Shown one piece after another: positions 36,379-44,420 of a DNA stretch of 64,000 nt. The stretch comes from Colwellia psychrerythraea (GTDB lineage: Bacteria > Pseudomonadota > Gammaproteobacteria > Enterobacterales > Alteromonadaceae): positions 44,876 through 108,875 of the forward strand of contig MAAF01000007.1 of assembly GCA_002163005.1 (NCBI GenBank), written 5' to 3'. How positions within the stretch are numbered: position 1 is the stretch's first letter; every line of letters starts with the position of its first letter. The notes under the pieces are model-generated. The model did no database searches and was not told the origin of the DNA. It saw only the letters and a list, made by a program, of their open reading frames with translations. The position numbers and the translations under genes were made by a program.

Positions 36379-37395
36379 ATGTTGATAAAAACCCCATCAA
36401 AATCCGCTCTAAAAACATCCGATATTACTGATGAATCAGTCTATATACAACGCCGTAAACTTATCAAAAGTATGGGGTTTCTCGGCGTAGGCGCTCTATT
36501 AGGCTCTGCAATAACTACAACAGCCAATGCTGGTTTTTTTGATAATAAAGATGCTGATTCAGGCAGCTTTAAAACAACGCCATTAAATTTTACTTCGGAC
36601 AAAGATAACCTTTCTTTAATTAAAACACCGGAACAAAAAGTTATTAATCACAATAATTTTTATGAATTTGGCGCTAAAAAAAATCAACCAGCTGAATTGT
36701 CTCAAAATTTTAAAGTGAATCCTTGGCAGCTAACTATTTCGGGTGAGTGCGATAACCCCATTAGGTTAGATTACAATGATTTAACGACTATGTTCGCTCT
36801 AGAAGAACGCATTTACCGACTTCGTTGTGTTGAAGCTTGGTCAATGGTAGTCCCTTGGATTGGTTTTTCTTTAGCCGATTTATTAAAAAAAGTCGCGCCA
36901 AACTCATCGGCTAAATACGTGCTATTTGAAACACTCCATGATCCTGAACAAATGCCAGGGCAAAGAGATAGACGCCTAGGTGGTGGAATTGCTTACCCTT
37001 ATGTGGAGGGGTTACGTATTGACGAAGCGATGAATCCACTCACTTTAATGAGTGTCGGTTTATATGGTAAAACTTTACCCCCACAAAATGGTGCGCCAAT
37101 TCGCTTAGTTGTGCCATGGAAGTACGGTTTTAAGAGTATTAAATCGATTGTGTCAATTAAGTTGGTACGTGAGAAGCCCCAAACAACGTGGAATAAACTT
37201 GCAGCTAATGAATATGGTTTTTATGCCAATGTAAACCCAGCGCACGATCACCCAAGATGGAGTCAAGCCAGCGAAAGGCGGATAACCTCTGGCGGTTTAT
37301 TTGCTCGAAACCGCATTGAGACATTACCCTTTAATGGTTATGGTGAAGAAGTCGCGCATATGTATAAAAATATGGATTTAAATAAGTATTATTAA
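36379..37395 (+). CDS. msrP: Periplasmic methionine sulfoxide reductase catalytic subunit MsrP
   Basis: MsrP is the molybdopterin enzyme that repairs oxidised methionines in envelope proteins. With the start at ATG 36379 the protein is 338 residues and begins with a Tat signal, [19 protein letters not shown], cleaved near ANA (residue 51). Cofactor blocks include HNNFYEFG, the Mo-ligand cysteine in [31 protein letters not shown] and [12 protein letters not shown]. It is followed 14 bp later by its heme-containing membrane partner msrQ. Confidence 0.96.
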   Translation: MLIKTPSKSALKTSDITDESVYIQRRKLIKSMGFLGVGALLGSAITTTANAGFFDNKDADSGSFKTTPLNFTSDKDNLSLIKTPEQKVINHNNFYEFGAKKNQPAELSQNFKVNPWQLTISGECDNPIRLDYNDLTTMFALEERIYRLRCVEAWSMVVPWIGFSLADLLKKVAPNSSAKYVLFETLHDPEQMPGQRDRRLGGGIAYPYVEGLRIDEAMNPLTLMSVGLYGKTLPPQNGAPIRLVVPWKYGFKSIKSIVSIKLVREKPQTTWNKLAANEYGFYANVNPAHDHPRWSQASERRITSGGLFARNRIETLPFNGYGEEVAHMYKNMDLNKYY

Positions 37396-37409
37396 GGTGT
37401 TGTTGTTAT

Positions 37410-38024
37410 ATGCTCTTCACTACATCGAATAAAGTTTTACTATTAAAAGTCGTTATTCATCTAGCGGCGTTTTTACCTTTGCTAAATTTATACACTCTTG
37501 CATTTTATGATCAGCTTGGCGCTGATCCCGTGCAGGGAGTCATCCATTTTACCGGTATTGGTGCTTTTAATTTGTTATTGGTAACATTGACTGTATCACC
37601 TATTGCCAAAAAATTTAAGCTAGGTTATTTATTACAGGTAAGACGTTTACTCGGTTTATATACTTTCAGTTATGCGTTTATGCATTTACTTAACTTTTTG
37701 GTCTTTGATTTACAGCTTGCTTGGTCTTTATTTTTTAACGAAGTTGTTAAGCGCCCATACATCACTATTGGTATGATTGCTTTTGTGTTATTAGCAGCCC
37801 TTGCCGTTACTTCCCTTAATAGTATTAAACGTAAAATGGGGAAGTCATGGCAAAGTTTGCATAATTACAGTTATCTTGTTGCCATTTTGGTGTCAGTACA
37901 TTTTTATTGGTCGGTTAAGTCAGAGATTATTTCACCATTATTTTACATGCTGTTAACGATTGTATTATTAGCATTTCGCTATAAAAAAATTAAAACTTTG
38001 ATCCTGTCCATATTTGTTAAATAA
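37410..38024 (+). CDS. msrQ: Heme-binding membrane subunit MsrQ
   Basis: MsrQ passes electrons from the respiratory chain to MsrP. It is 204 residues with about six membrane segments of the ferric-reductase-like type. Conserved features are the HFTGIGAFNLLL region, LQVRRLLGLYTFSYAFMHLLNF with a heme histidine, and WQSLHNYSYLVAILVSVHFYW with two more. Operon with msrP is clear from spacing. Confidence 0.95.
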   Translation: MLFTTSNKVLLLKVVIHLAAFLPLLNLYTLAFYDQLGADPVQGVIHFTGIGAFNLLLVTLTVSPIAKKFKLGYLLQVRRLLGLYTFSYAFMHLLNFLVFDLQLAWSLFFNEVVKRPYITIGMIAFVLLAALAVTSLNSIKRKMGKSWQSLHNYSYLVAILVSVHFYWSVKSEIISPLFYMLLTIVLLAFRYKKIKTLILSIFVK

Positions 38025-38050
38025 AGAAGGTGAAAATAACTCTTTTTACA

Positions 38051-38078
38051 TTGGTATAATATTGCTTTTTTCTATAAT
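38051..38078 (+). promoter_or_regulatory. Candidate promoter of the hemerythrin-GGDEF gene
   Basis: TTGGTA (38051-38056), a 16-bp spacer and TATAAT (38073-38078) form a plausible sigma-70 promoter about 100 bp before the coding start. A second TATAAT lies at 38055-38060. This is by eye only; AT-rich sequence produces such matches often. Confidence 0.4.
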
Positions 38079-38175
38079 CTACCCCTCCTAATTGAATGCT
38101 AAATATACAAGCTAATGTTTCACTAAAGTGAAGTGTAACTTAATTGAAATGTAAAAAAGGGATGTACAATATTTT

Positions 38176-40371
38176 ATGGCGGAGCTAGTTTGGGACGAGG
38201 GAATGAGCGTTGGCATTGATAGCCTAGATAACGACCATAAACAGCTTATTGCTATTTTAGCGCAATTGATGTCTGCCAAAAATGAAAAATTGGGGGAGGA
38301 AGGTATTGGTGTAATTTTTGAACGGCTTGAAAGCTATTGTCAATCACACTTTACTCGAGAAGAAGCTCTTCTAGTTAAGATTGACTATCAGCAGCTTGAT
38401 GCTCATAAACGAAGTCATCAAGCATTTATTAAAAAAATCCCTCTATTAAAAGAGCAATGGTTCGCTAAAGGTTCGGAGTCAGAAGTTGTAAAAGATAAGA
38501 TTATCTTATTTTTACAACAATGGTTAATCAAACATATTCTAGAAGAAGATCTAGATTACGTTCCTGCTATTCATTGCTTTCAAGAGTTTAGCCGTTATAA
38601 AAAAGATAAAAAATCCAAACACCCATGGCTAAGACTTTTTTCGGTGAAATTGTCTAAATCTCTTATTTTAAGTCACCGTGTTTACATCACTACACTACTC
38701 CCTGTTGCAGCATCGCTATTACTTTGCTTTTTTATTCTTAAAGATAACTACCAGCGTTATGACAATATTTCTAAGGTATTAGGACTTAATGCTGTTATTG
38801 AGCAAGTCAATGGTATAAGTCATTCATTGCAAGCCGAGCGGGGATTATCTACCGGTTACACCAGTTCAAATTATAGAAATTTTTCCGAGCAATTGAGCAA
38901 ACGACGAAAAAATTCAGATGCAAAAATACAGTATTTCTTAGAATTATTAGATAAGTCAGCTAATCAAGAAGTTAAGATAAGTGTTAGTCGCTACATGACT
39001 AATTTTCAAAAAATAGTAGAAAATTTATCACGTCATAGAATGGATTTAGACCAGAAAATAGTTGGTTTTGAAGAAACTTATTATGCTTACACTGAATTAA
39101 TTGAGCAGCTTTTATCGGTATCAGATCACTTGGTTCATATAGAAATAGGGTCAAGTCATGCTAATGATATATCCGCTATTAATGCCATATTACGCTATAA
39201 AGAATTTATGGGACAAATTCGTGCTATTGGTATGAAAATGGATGAAAATCATCAAGACAATATTTATGATAATGTTGGTGTAAGTATATTGGTAGGTAAA
39301 CAATTAAATACCTTACGCATATTTGAAAGCACAGCCAATGAAGGTCAAAAGTCAATTTGTGGAAATTATTGTGATGCAATATCTCAGCATCAACATTTAG
39401 AGTCTTCTTTTTTAGAAACCATGCAATTTAACGATAAAGATGTAAGAGCAGCAAGGTGGTTCAATGTTATGTCTGAAAAAATCGATATTTTAAATACTGT
39501 GGTTGAAAGGCTGATTAGTGAATTTGATGAAAAAATATATACTGAAAGTCAGCAATTAAAAAAAGAAGGTTATTTGATAATTCTTGCCATGTTAATATTT
39601 TTAGTGGCTGCTATATTTTTTGCTTTAGTGCTCAATTACAGCATTATTAGCCCTGTAAGAAAGCTCACTTATGCATTAAATGATATGTCTGAAGGACAGA
39701 ATAACATTCACTTTGATCGTATTGATAGCAAAGATGAAATAGGCTCGATGCAACTCGCTTTTGAAAAGCTGCGCCGAAAACTCCTCCAAGGGGATGTTTA
39801 TAAAGCGACGGTTAGTCAACAGCAAAAAGAGATCAAGTACAGAAAGTCTCAGCAGGATCATTTTCAGCAACTAGCATTGACTGATGCTTTAACAGGCGCA
39901 GTAAATCGTCATCATTTCAATGAGGTGCTCGATCAAGAGATCGCCAATGTTAATAACCATGGCAGCCCATTATCTATTATGCTGCTAGATATCGACCACT
40001 TCAAATCAGTCAATGATAGTTATGGCCATGGGGTAGGGGATGAGGTCTTGGTGTTGTTCTACCAAACATGCGTTGAAGCAGTACGCAGTAGTGACGTTGT
40101 TGCCCGTATTGGCGGTGAAGAATTCGTGATTATTATGCCAAACACTACGTTGGTCAATGCACAAAAGTTTGCTGAACGTTTGCGTCAAAAAATAGCGAAA
40201 CTTGAAATAAATATTGCCAACAAACAAATATCTGTAACGGTTAGCATTGGGGTGAGTCAATGGCAAAGTGATTATTTTACCAATGCTGAAACTTTTGTAG
40301 CCCATGCGGATAAATCTCTCTATCAAGCAAAAAATAGCGGTAGAAATAAGGTTGTTGTAGCGCAACAGTAA
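38176..40371 (+). CDS. Hemerythrin-NIT-HAMP-GGDEF diguanylate cyclase
   Basis: This 731-residue inner-membrane sensor probably makes cyclic di-GMP. Residues 1-130 are a bacteriohemerythrin with all seven di-iron ligands: H21, H58, E62, H77, H81, H120 and D125. A membrane helix follows (about 168-188), then a periplasmic helical domain with the NIT-type LQAERGLSTGY motif, a second helix (about 467-490), a HAMP linker and a GGDEF domain. The active site GGEEF is at 646-650 and an inhibitory-site RxxD (RSSD) lies nine residues before it. Inputs suggested are cytoplasmic oxygen or NO and periplasmic nitrate or nitrite. It is transcribed alone. Confidence 0.9.
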   Translation: MAELVWDEGMSVGIDSLDNDHKQLIAILAQLMSAKNEKLGEEGIGVIFERLESYCQSHFTREEALLVKIDYQQLDAHKRSHQAFIKKIPLLKEQWFAKGSESEVVKDKIILFLQQWLIKHILEEDLDYVPAIHCFQEFSRYKKDKKSKHPWLRLFSVKLSKSLILSHRVYITTLLPVAASLLLCFFILKDNYQRYDNISKVLGLNAVIEQVNGISHSLQAERGLSTGYTSSNYRNFSEQLSKRRKNSDAKIQYFLELLDKSANQEVKISVSRYMTNFQKIVENLSRHRMDLDQKIVGFEETYYAYTELIEQLLSVSDHLVHIEIGSSHANDISAINAILRYKEFMGQIRAIGMKMDENHQDNIYDNVGVSILVGKQLNTLRIFESTANEGQKSICGNYCDAISQHQHLESSFLETMQFNDKDVRAARWFNVMSEKIDILNTVVERLISEFDEKIYTESQQLKKEGYLIILAMLIFLVAAIFFALVLNYSIISPVRKLTYALNDMSEGQNNIHFDRIDSKDEIGSMQLAFEKLRRKLLQGDVYKATVSQQQKEIKYRKSQQDHFQQLALTDALTGAVNRHHFNEVLDQEIANVNNHGSPLSIMLLDIDHFKSVNDSYGHGVGDEVLVLFYQTCVEAVRSSDVVARIGGEEFVIIMPNTTLVNAQKFAERLRQKIAKLEINIANKQISVTVSIGVSQWQSDYFTNAETFVAHADKSLYQAKNSGRNKVVVAQQ

Positions 40372-40382
40372 TAATCAAGCAT

Positions 40383-40648
40383 ATACCCAAACTACATGAA
40401 GATTCAGGTTTCAGTTGGAATTAGAAACGTCTTTAGCCAAGGCATAGATTGATGATAATGGTTACTCCCTTATCGAAATCAATAACGTAGGATAAAACGT
40501 TTCTAAACCAACCGTATGGGGGACGCCAGAGCATCTCATGTTCTTCGTTGCCTCATTTGTTAAGGGAATAACCATTAATAAAATGAGGCGTCTTGATCAT
40601 GAATCGCTCAGGGGTCCTGAAACACGAATCTTCAAGTGGCTTGGGTAT
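40383..40648 (+). mobile_element. MITE-like element, ATACCC family, copy C
   Basis: This 266-bp non-coding element has terminal repeats ATACCCAA(A/G)C(T/C)AC(A/T)TGAAGATTC. It aligns along its length with copies A (2181) and B (7041) but is the most diverged: the core has several changes, and the IHF-like match is broken (CATAGATTG for CATTGATTG). It lies between the hemerythrin-GGDEF gene and the amidohydrolase pair. Confidence 0.78.
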
Positions 40649-40755
40649 ATATATGTAAATAAGCGTAGATAAGTGACTACTTGTCGCCATTACCTTGTTG
40701 TTTTATCAAAATAAATTTATGGTATTAAGCATTATTTTTCGCTACAGGAATTACA

Positions 40756-42321
40756 ATGCTTAAAACTTCATTACCACGTAATTTAGTTACTTCAAATTCA
40801 AAGAATAAATTGACTAATAAACTGATTCGTCAGTCTATTAGTCAATTTATTAGTAAAAAAACTTCGTTTACCATACTCACCACTGTTATGCTTTCGTTGG
40901 GCTTAACGGCTTGTTTACCCAATGAAAAACAAGATCCGAAAGTCGGCATCAATAAAAATCCTTATCCAAGCACCTACCAAGCATTGCCCGCGATAAGTAC
41001 TTTATTAACCAATGCCACCATATTAACGGGTACGGGTGAGCGCTTAAACAATGCAGATATTTTGTTAGTTAATGGCAAGGTTACCCAAGTAGGTAATGAT
41101 TTATTGGCAGAGCAAGCCACTGTTATTGATATGACAGGCAAATGGATCACGCCAGGCATTATTGATGTTCACTCTCATTTAGGTGTTTATCCTAACCCAC
41201 AAGTAGAGTCACACTCTGATGGTAATGAGATGACGTCTCCTAACACGTCGGAAGTTTGGGCTGAACATAGTGTTTGGCCACAAGATCCCGCTTTTCAAGC
41301 GGCTCGTGCTGGCGGTATAACTAGCTTACAGATTTTACCCGGTTCGGCTAATTTATTTGGCGGCCGCGGTGTGACTTTACGCAATGTTCCGAGTGAAACG
41401 ATGCAAGGCATGAAATTTGCCGGAGCACCTTATGGCTTGAAAATGGCTTGTGGTGAAAACCCAAAACGTGTTTATGGTAGTAGAAAAGTATTACCTTCTA
41501 CGCGCATGGGTAATGTTGCCGGTTACCGAAGCGCTTGGCTTGCTGCTACAGAATACAAACGTGCTTGGGACAAGTATGACAGTGACTACAGTGCAGGTAA
41601 AAATTCTGAGGTACCAAAACGTGACTTAGCACTTGATACATTAATGGGCGTTTTGGACGGTGAAATTTTAATTCATAATCATTGTTATAAAGCGGAAGAA
41701 ATGGCCGTAATGATTGACCTTGGTAAGGAATTTAATTATCACTCAGGCACTTTTCATCATGCAATTGAAGGCTATAAAATTGCTGATTTATTAGCGGCTA
41801 ATGGAAACTGTGCTGCCATGTGGCCAGATTGGTGGGGGTTTAAAATGGAAGCCTTTGATATGGTTGAAGAAAATGTCGCCATTGTTGATGCGGTTAAAAA
41901 CTCTTGTGCTGTAGTTCATTCTGATTCCGCGACAACTATTCAACGTTTAAACCAAGAAGCGGCGAAAGTGATGTACCGCGCCAATGACAATGGTTTTGCC
42001 CTAAAAGAAGAAGATGCCATAAAGTGGATTACCGCTAACGCTGCTAAATCTTTAGGTATTAACGATGAAGTAGGTAGCCTAGAAGCGGGTAAAAATGCCG
42101 ATGTTGTGGTTTGGAATATGAACCCGTTTAGTGTTTATGCTCAAGCTGAACAGGTGTTTATTGACGGTGCTAAAGTTTATGATCGTTTTGATGAAAAATA
42201 CCAAGCTAAAAGTGATTTTTTACTTGGTCAACAGTTAGATAATCACGTTAGCAAAGTTGTTACTCAATTAGAAAATAATTCAACAACTAATGCGGCGACT
42301 AAGCCAGCAAACAAAAAATAG
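40756..42321 (+). CDS. Exported amidohydrolase family protein, putative lipoprotein
   Basis: This 521-residue protein belongs to the imidazolonepropionase-like amidohydrolases. The metal-binding HxH is in IIDVHSHLG, further candidate ligands are in GEILIHNHCY, FNYHSGTFHH and the aspartate of VVHSDSATT, and LEAGKNADVVVWN closes the barrel. The N-terminus is odd: about 37 residues precede a hydrophobic stretch ending in a lipobox LTAC (C53). Residues 17-32 are encoded exactly by a 48-nt hairpin. AGGAA precedes the start. It is paired with a second amidohydrolase-like gene 8 bp downstream. Substrate unknown, possibly a peptide or cyclic amide. Confidence 0.82.
   Translation: MLKTSLPRNLVTSNSKNKLTNKLIRQSISQFISKKTSFTILTTVMLSLGLTACLPNEKQDPKVGINKNPYPSTYQALPAISTLLTNATILTGTGERLNNADILLVNGKVTQVGNDLLAEQATVIDMTGKWITPGIIDVHSHLGVYPNPQVESHSDGNEMTSPNTSEVWAEHSVWPQDPAFQAARAGGITSLQILPGSANLFGGRGVTLRNVPSETMQGMKFAGAPYGLKMACGENPKRVYGSRKVLPSTRMGNVAGYRSAWLAATEYKRAWDKYDSDYSAGKNSEVPKRDLALDTLMGVLDGEILIHNHCYKAEEMAVMIDLGKEFNYHSGTFHHAIEGYKIADLLAANGNCAAMWPDWWGFKMEAFDMVEENVAIVDAVKNSCAVVHSDSATTIQRLNQEAAKVMYRANDNGFALKEEDAIKWITANAAKSLGINDEVGSLEAGKNADVVVWNMNPFSVYAQAEQVFIDGAKVYDRFDEKYQAKSDFLLGQQLDNHVSKVVTQLENNSTTNAATKPANKK
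40804..40851 (+). repeat. 48-nt in-frame hairpin inside the amidohydrolase gene
   Basis: The two 22-base arms (40804-40825 and 40830-40851) pair at 21 of 22 positions, with a single A-C mismatch, around a TTCG loop. The hairpin spans exactly codons 17-32 of the amidohydrolase. Such a long stem in the first 100 bases of a coding region is unusual and may be an inserted palindromic element or an mRNA control structure. Confidence 0.85.
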
Positions 42322-42329
42322 GAATCACA

Positions 42330-43634
42330 ATGAAAAATACTCAATTACTTACTTCATTGCGCTATGTTTTGCTTGGCGCACTTACTGTAACAACTAGTGT
42401 TGTTCAGGCTGAATCAATCGCAATTACCAATGCTACTGTTTATACAGTGGCTAAAAAAGGGGTTTTATCACAAGCAACTGTTATGGTTGATGAAGGGAAA
42501 ATTACCGCTGTATATAGTAACAATGAAGTGCCTGAGTCGCTTAGTGCGGACACTATTATTGATGCCAAGGGACGCATTCTAACCCCTGGTTTTATTGCAA
42601 CGTATAACTTACTTGGTTTAATTGAAGTGGGTGCAGTTTCCGATACTCACGATAGCTCTGATAAAAAAGCGGATATTACTTTTGATGCCAGTTTAGCATT
42701 TAATCCTAAATCTACTTTAATCGCCTATGCTCGAAAGGGCGGTATTACGAGTAGTTTAGTTATGCCTTATGGTGGTGAAGACGTTATTACTGGCCAAAGT
42801 TTCGTTGTTAATTTATCAGGGGATTTTGACAGTGTGATCATGCCTAAAAATGCAGTGATTGCTTCGTTAGGTGCTACAGAGAAAGGCTCTCGCGCAACAA
42901 AGCTTCAAACGTTAAGCAATGAGCTTGAAGATGCGCAAAAAGCATTAACTAAAGCAGAAAAAGCTAGTAGTAAAAAAGGTAAAGAAGATGAAGAAGATGA
43001 AGAAGAGAAAGAAGCCAAAGAACCATCACGATCAGAGCTGGTTCTAAATGGGCTATTATCGGGTGAAAAGCCGTTAATTGCTTATGCTGATAGGGCGACT
43101 GATATCTTAGCTTTACTTAAGTTAAAACAGAAGTTTAACCTTAATTTGGTACTCGCTGGCGCAAGTGATGCGGTATTAATAAGCGATGAAATAGCTAAAG
43201 CCAATGTTGTTGTGATGATGAGTGCCATTGATAACTTACCTAGCAGTTTTGATTCCTTGCATAACTCACTTACTAACGTTGCTAAACTGACAGATGCTGG
43301 TGTAAAGGTGATTATCAGTAATAGCGGTGAAAGCTATAATATTAATCAATTACGCTTTGATGCAGGTGTTGCGGTTGCTAATGGTTTAGCTGAAACTTCA
43401 GCGTTAGCAGCAATTACCGCCAACGTTGCCGATAGTTTTAATTTAAACTCTGGTCGTATCGCGGTTGGTAAAAATGCTGATTTAGTTTTATGGAGTAGTG
43501 ACCCGTTTGAAATAAGCACCAAAGTTGATGCTATGTGGATTAACGGAAAAGCAATGTCATTAAAGTCTCGTCAAGATGCTTTACGTGAGCGTTATACTGC
43601 CGAAACGGATATGCCACGTGCGTACACTAAATAA
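42330..43634 (+). CDS. Amidohydrolase-fold protein lacking the metal-binding motif
   Basis: This is a 434-residue periplasmic protein with signal peptide MKNTQLLTSLRYVLLGALTV...VVQA. It keeps the fold landmarks of amidohydrolases (ITNATVYT, DAKGRILTPGFIATYNLLG, SGRIAVGKNADLVLWSSDPFE). The HxH expected after TPGFI is replaced by TYN, and no histidine set for metals is seen later. A Lys/Glu low-complexity segment (about 205-230) interrupts the barrel. It is coupled to the intact amidohydrolase 8 bp upstream, so a non-catalytic partner role is inferred. Confidence 0.78.
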   Translation: MKNTQLLTSLRYVLLGALTVTTSVVQAESIAITNATVYTVAKKGVLSQATVMVDEGKITAVYSNNEVPESLSADTIIDAKGRILTPGFIATYNLLGLIEVGAVSDTHDSSDKKADITFDASLAFNPKSTLIAYARKGGITSSLVMPYGGEDVITGQSFVVNLSGDFDSVIMPKNAVIASLGATEKGSRATKLQTLSNELEDAQKALTKAEKASSKKGKEDEEDEEEKEAKEPSRSELVLNGLLSGEKPLIAYADRATDILALLKLKQKFNLNLVLAGASDAVLISDEIAKANVVVMMSAIDNLPSSFDSLHNSLTNVAKLTDAGVKVIISNSGESYNINQLRFDAGVAVANGLAETSALAAITANVADSFNLNSGRIAVGKNADLVLWSSDPFEISTKVDAMWINGKAMSLKSRQDALRERYTAETDMPRAYTK

Positions 43635-43648
43635 TTTTTGAGAAGTTA

Positions 43649-43912
43649 GGGTCTGTTGAACTTTCGCGGTTAAATTTTGTTCGAGATAAAAGCGTTTTAA
43701 TCGCGGCGAGTAGTGTGTAGCCTAGTCATTCTAAGCAAATACTACTCAACAAAGAGTAAGACGCTTTTAGCCGAATCCTTCGGACAGCGTTTGTTGGTCA
43801 TTTTTACGGCGTTATCGCCTTTTTATGTGGAACAACCACATGACAAAGGCTCTACCTTGTATAAATACCCAACAAATCGCTGCAAAAATAATCTCGAAAG
43901 ATCAACAGACCC
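43649..43912 (+). mobile_element. TA-flanked MITE, GGGTCTGTTG family, 264 bp
   Basis: The ends GGGTCTGTTGAACTTTCG and the complement of GGGTCTGTTGATCTTTCG match at 17 of 18 positions and are flanked by TA on both sides, as for Tc1/mariner- or IS630-type transposition. The inside has no gene; it includes a small palindrome TATGTGG-AACAA-CCACAT. It sits between the amidohydrolase gene and its terminator. Confidence 0.82.
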
Positions 43913-43958
43913 TAGTGCTACGCACTTAAATAATTCATTGAGCGTGTAAGTATTAAAT

Positions 43959-44006
43959 AAACCCTGTATTTTAAGCACCATTGAAATGCAGGGTTTTCTA
44001 TTTTTA
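43959..44006 (+). terminator. Terminator of the amidohydrolase pair
   Basis: AAACCCTGTATTT and AAATGCAGGGTTT form a 13-position stem (one G-T pair), followed by TTCTATTTTT. It lies 325 bp after the last stop codon because the 264-bp MITE lies in between. Confidence 0.7.
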
Positions 44007-44026
44007 TCGCTCCAATGATTGAAATA

Positions 44027-44291
44027 ATACCAATTCCATTAAATTTATTCCCACCTCAGAGCTATGTCAAAGAAGCTATAACAAATAAAATTTGTGCTGG
44101 TATAGTCATTCTATATCTAACAAATTTGTGCAGTTATTGCTTTTATGACAAGCTCCCGAAGGGCGATTTTAAAAGGCTTACATACAGCGTTATTGATTTT
44201 GACAATAGAATAACTATTCTCTTCAATCAATGCCTTGCCTCTAAGCCTTTTAATTCTCGCTGAGTGGGAAATAACTTAATGGACTTGGTAT
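44027..44291 (+). mobile_element. MITE-like element, ATACCA ends with ATACCC-type core
   Basis: This 265-bp element is bounded by ATACCAATTCCATTAAATTTATT and the complement of ATACCAAGTCCATTAAGTTATTT. It is non-coding. Positions 44187-44240 match, in reverse, the 54-bp core of copy A of the ATACCC family (2233-2286) at 53 of 54 bases, including the IHF-like site (44225-44237). It therefore combines the ends of one family with the core of another. Confidence 0.8.
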
Positions 44292-44420
44292 AACTCCACT
44301 GATTACATGCCGCCAAGCAATCAGTAAATAGCATCAATCGAATAAACTTGTATTTTACCCTCTGATCTCTATGATTGGAGTACTTCTTATACTTAACTAA
44401 CTCTTTTATAAGCAACTATC

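Noticed and set aside
40756..40900. Frameshift or misassigned start to explain the long N-terminus of the amidohydrolase
   Set aside because: AGGAA lies before ATG 40756, and no other in-frame start with a ribosome-binding site leads into the lipobox segment; the hairpin accounts for the additional residues.
43713..44263. Small open frames within 43713-43949 and 44015-44263
   Set aside because: They lie across the MITE and hybrid repeat element, lack ribosome-binding sites and show no protein family features.
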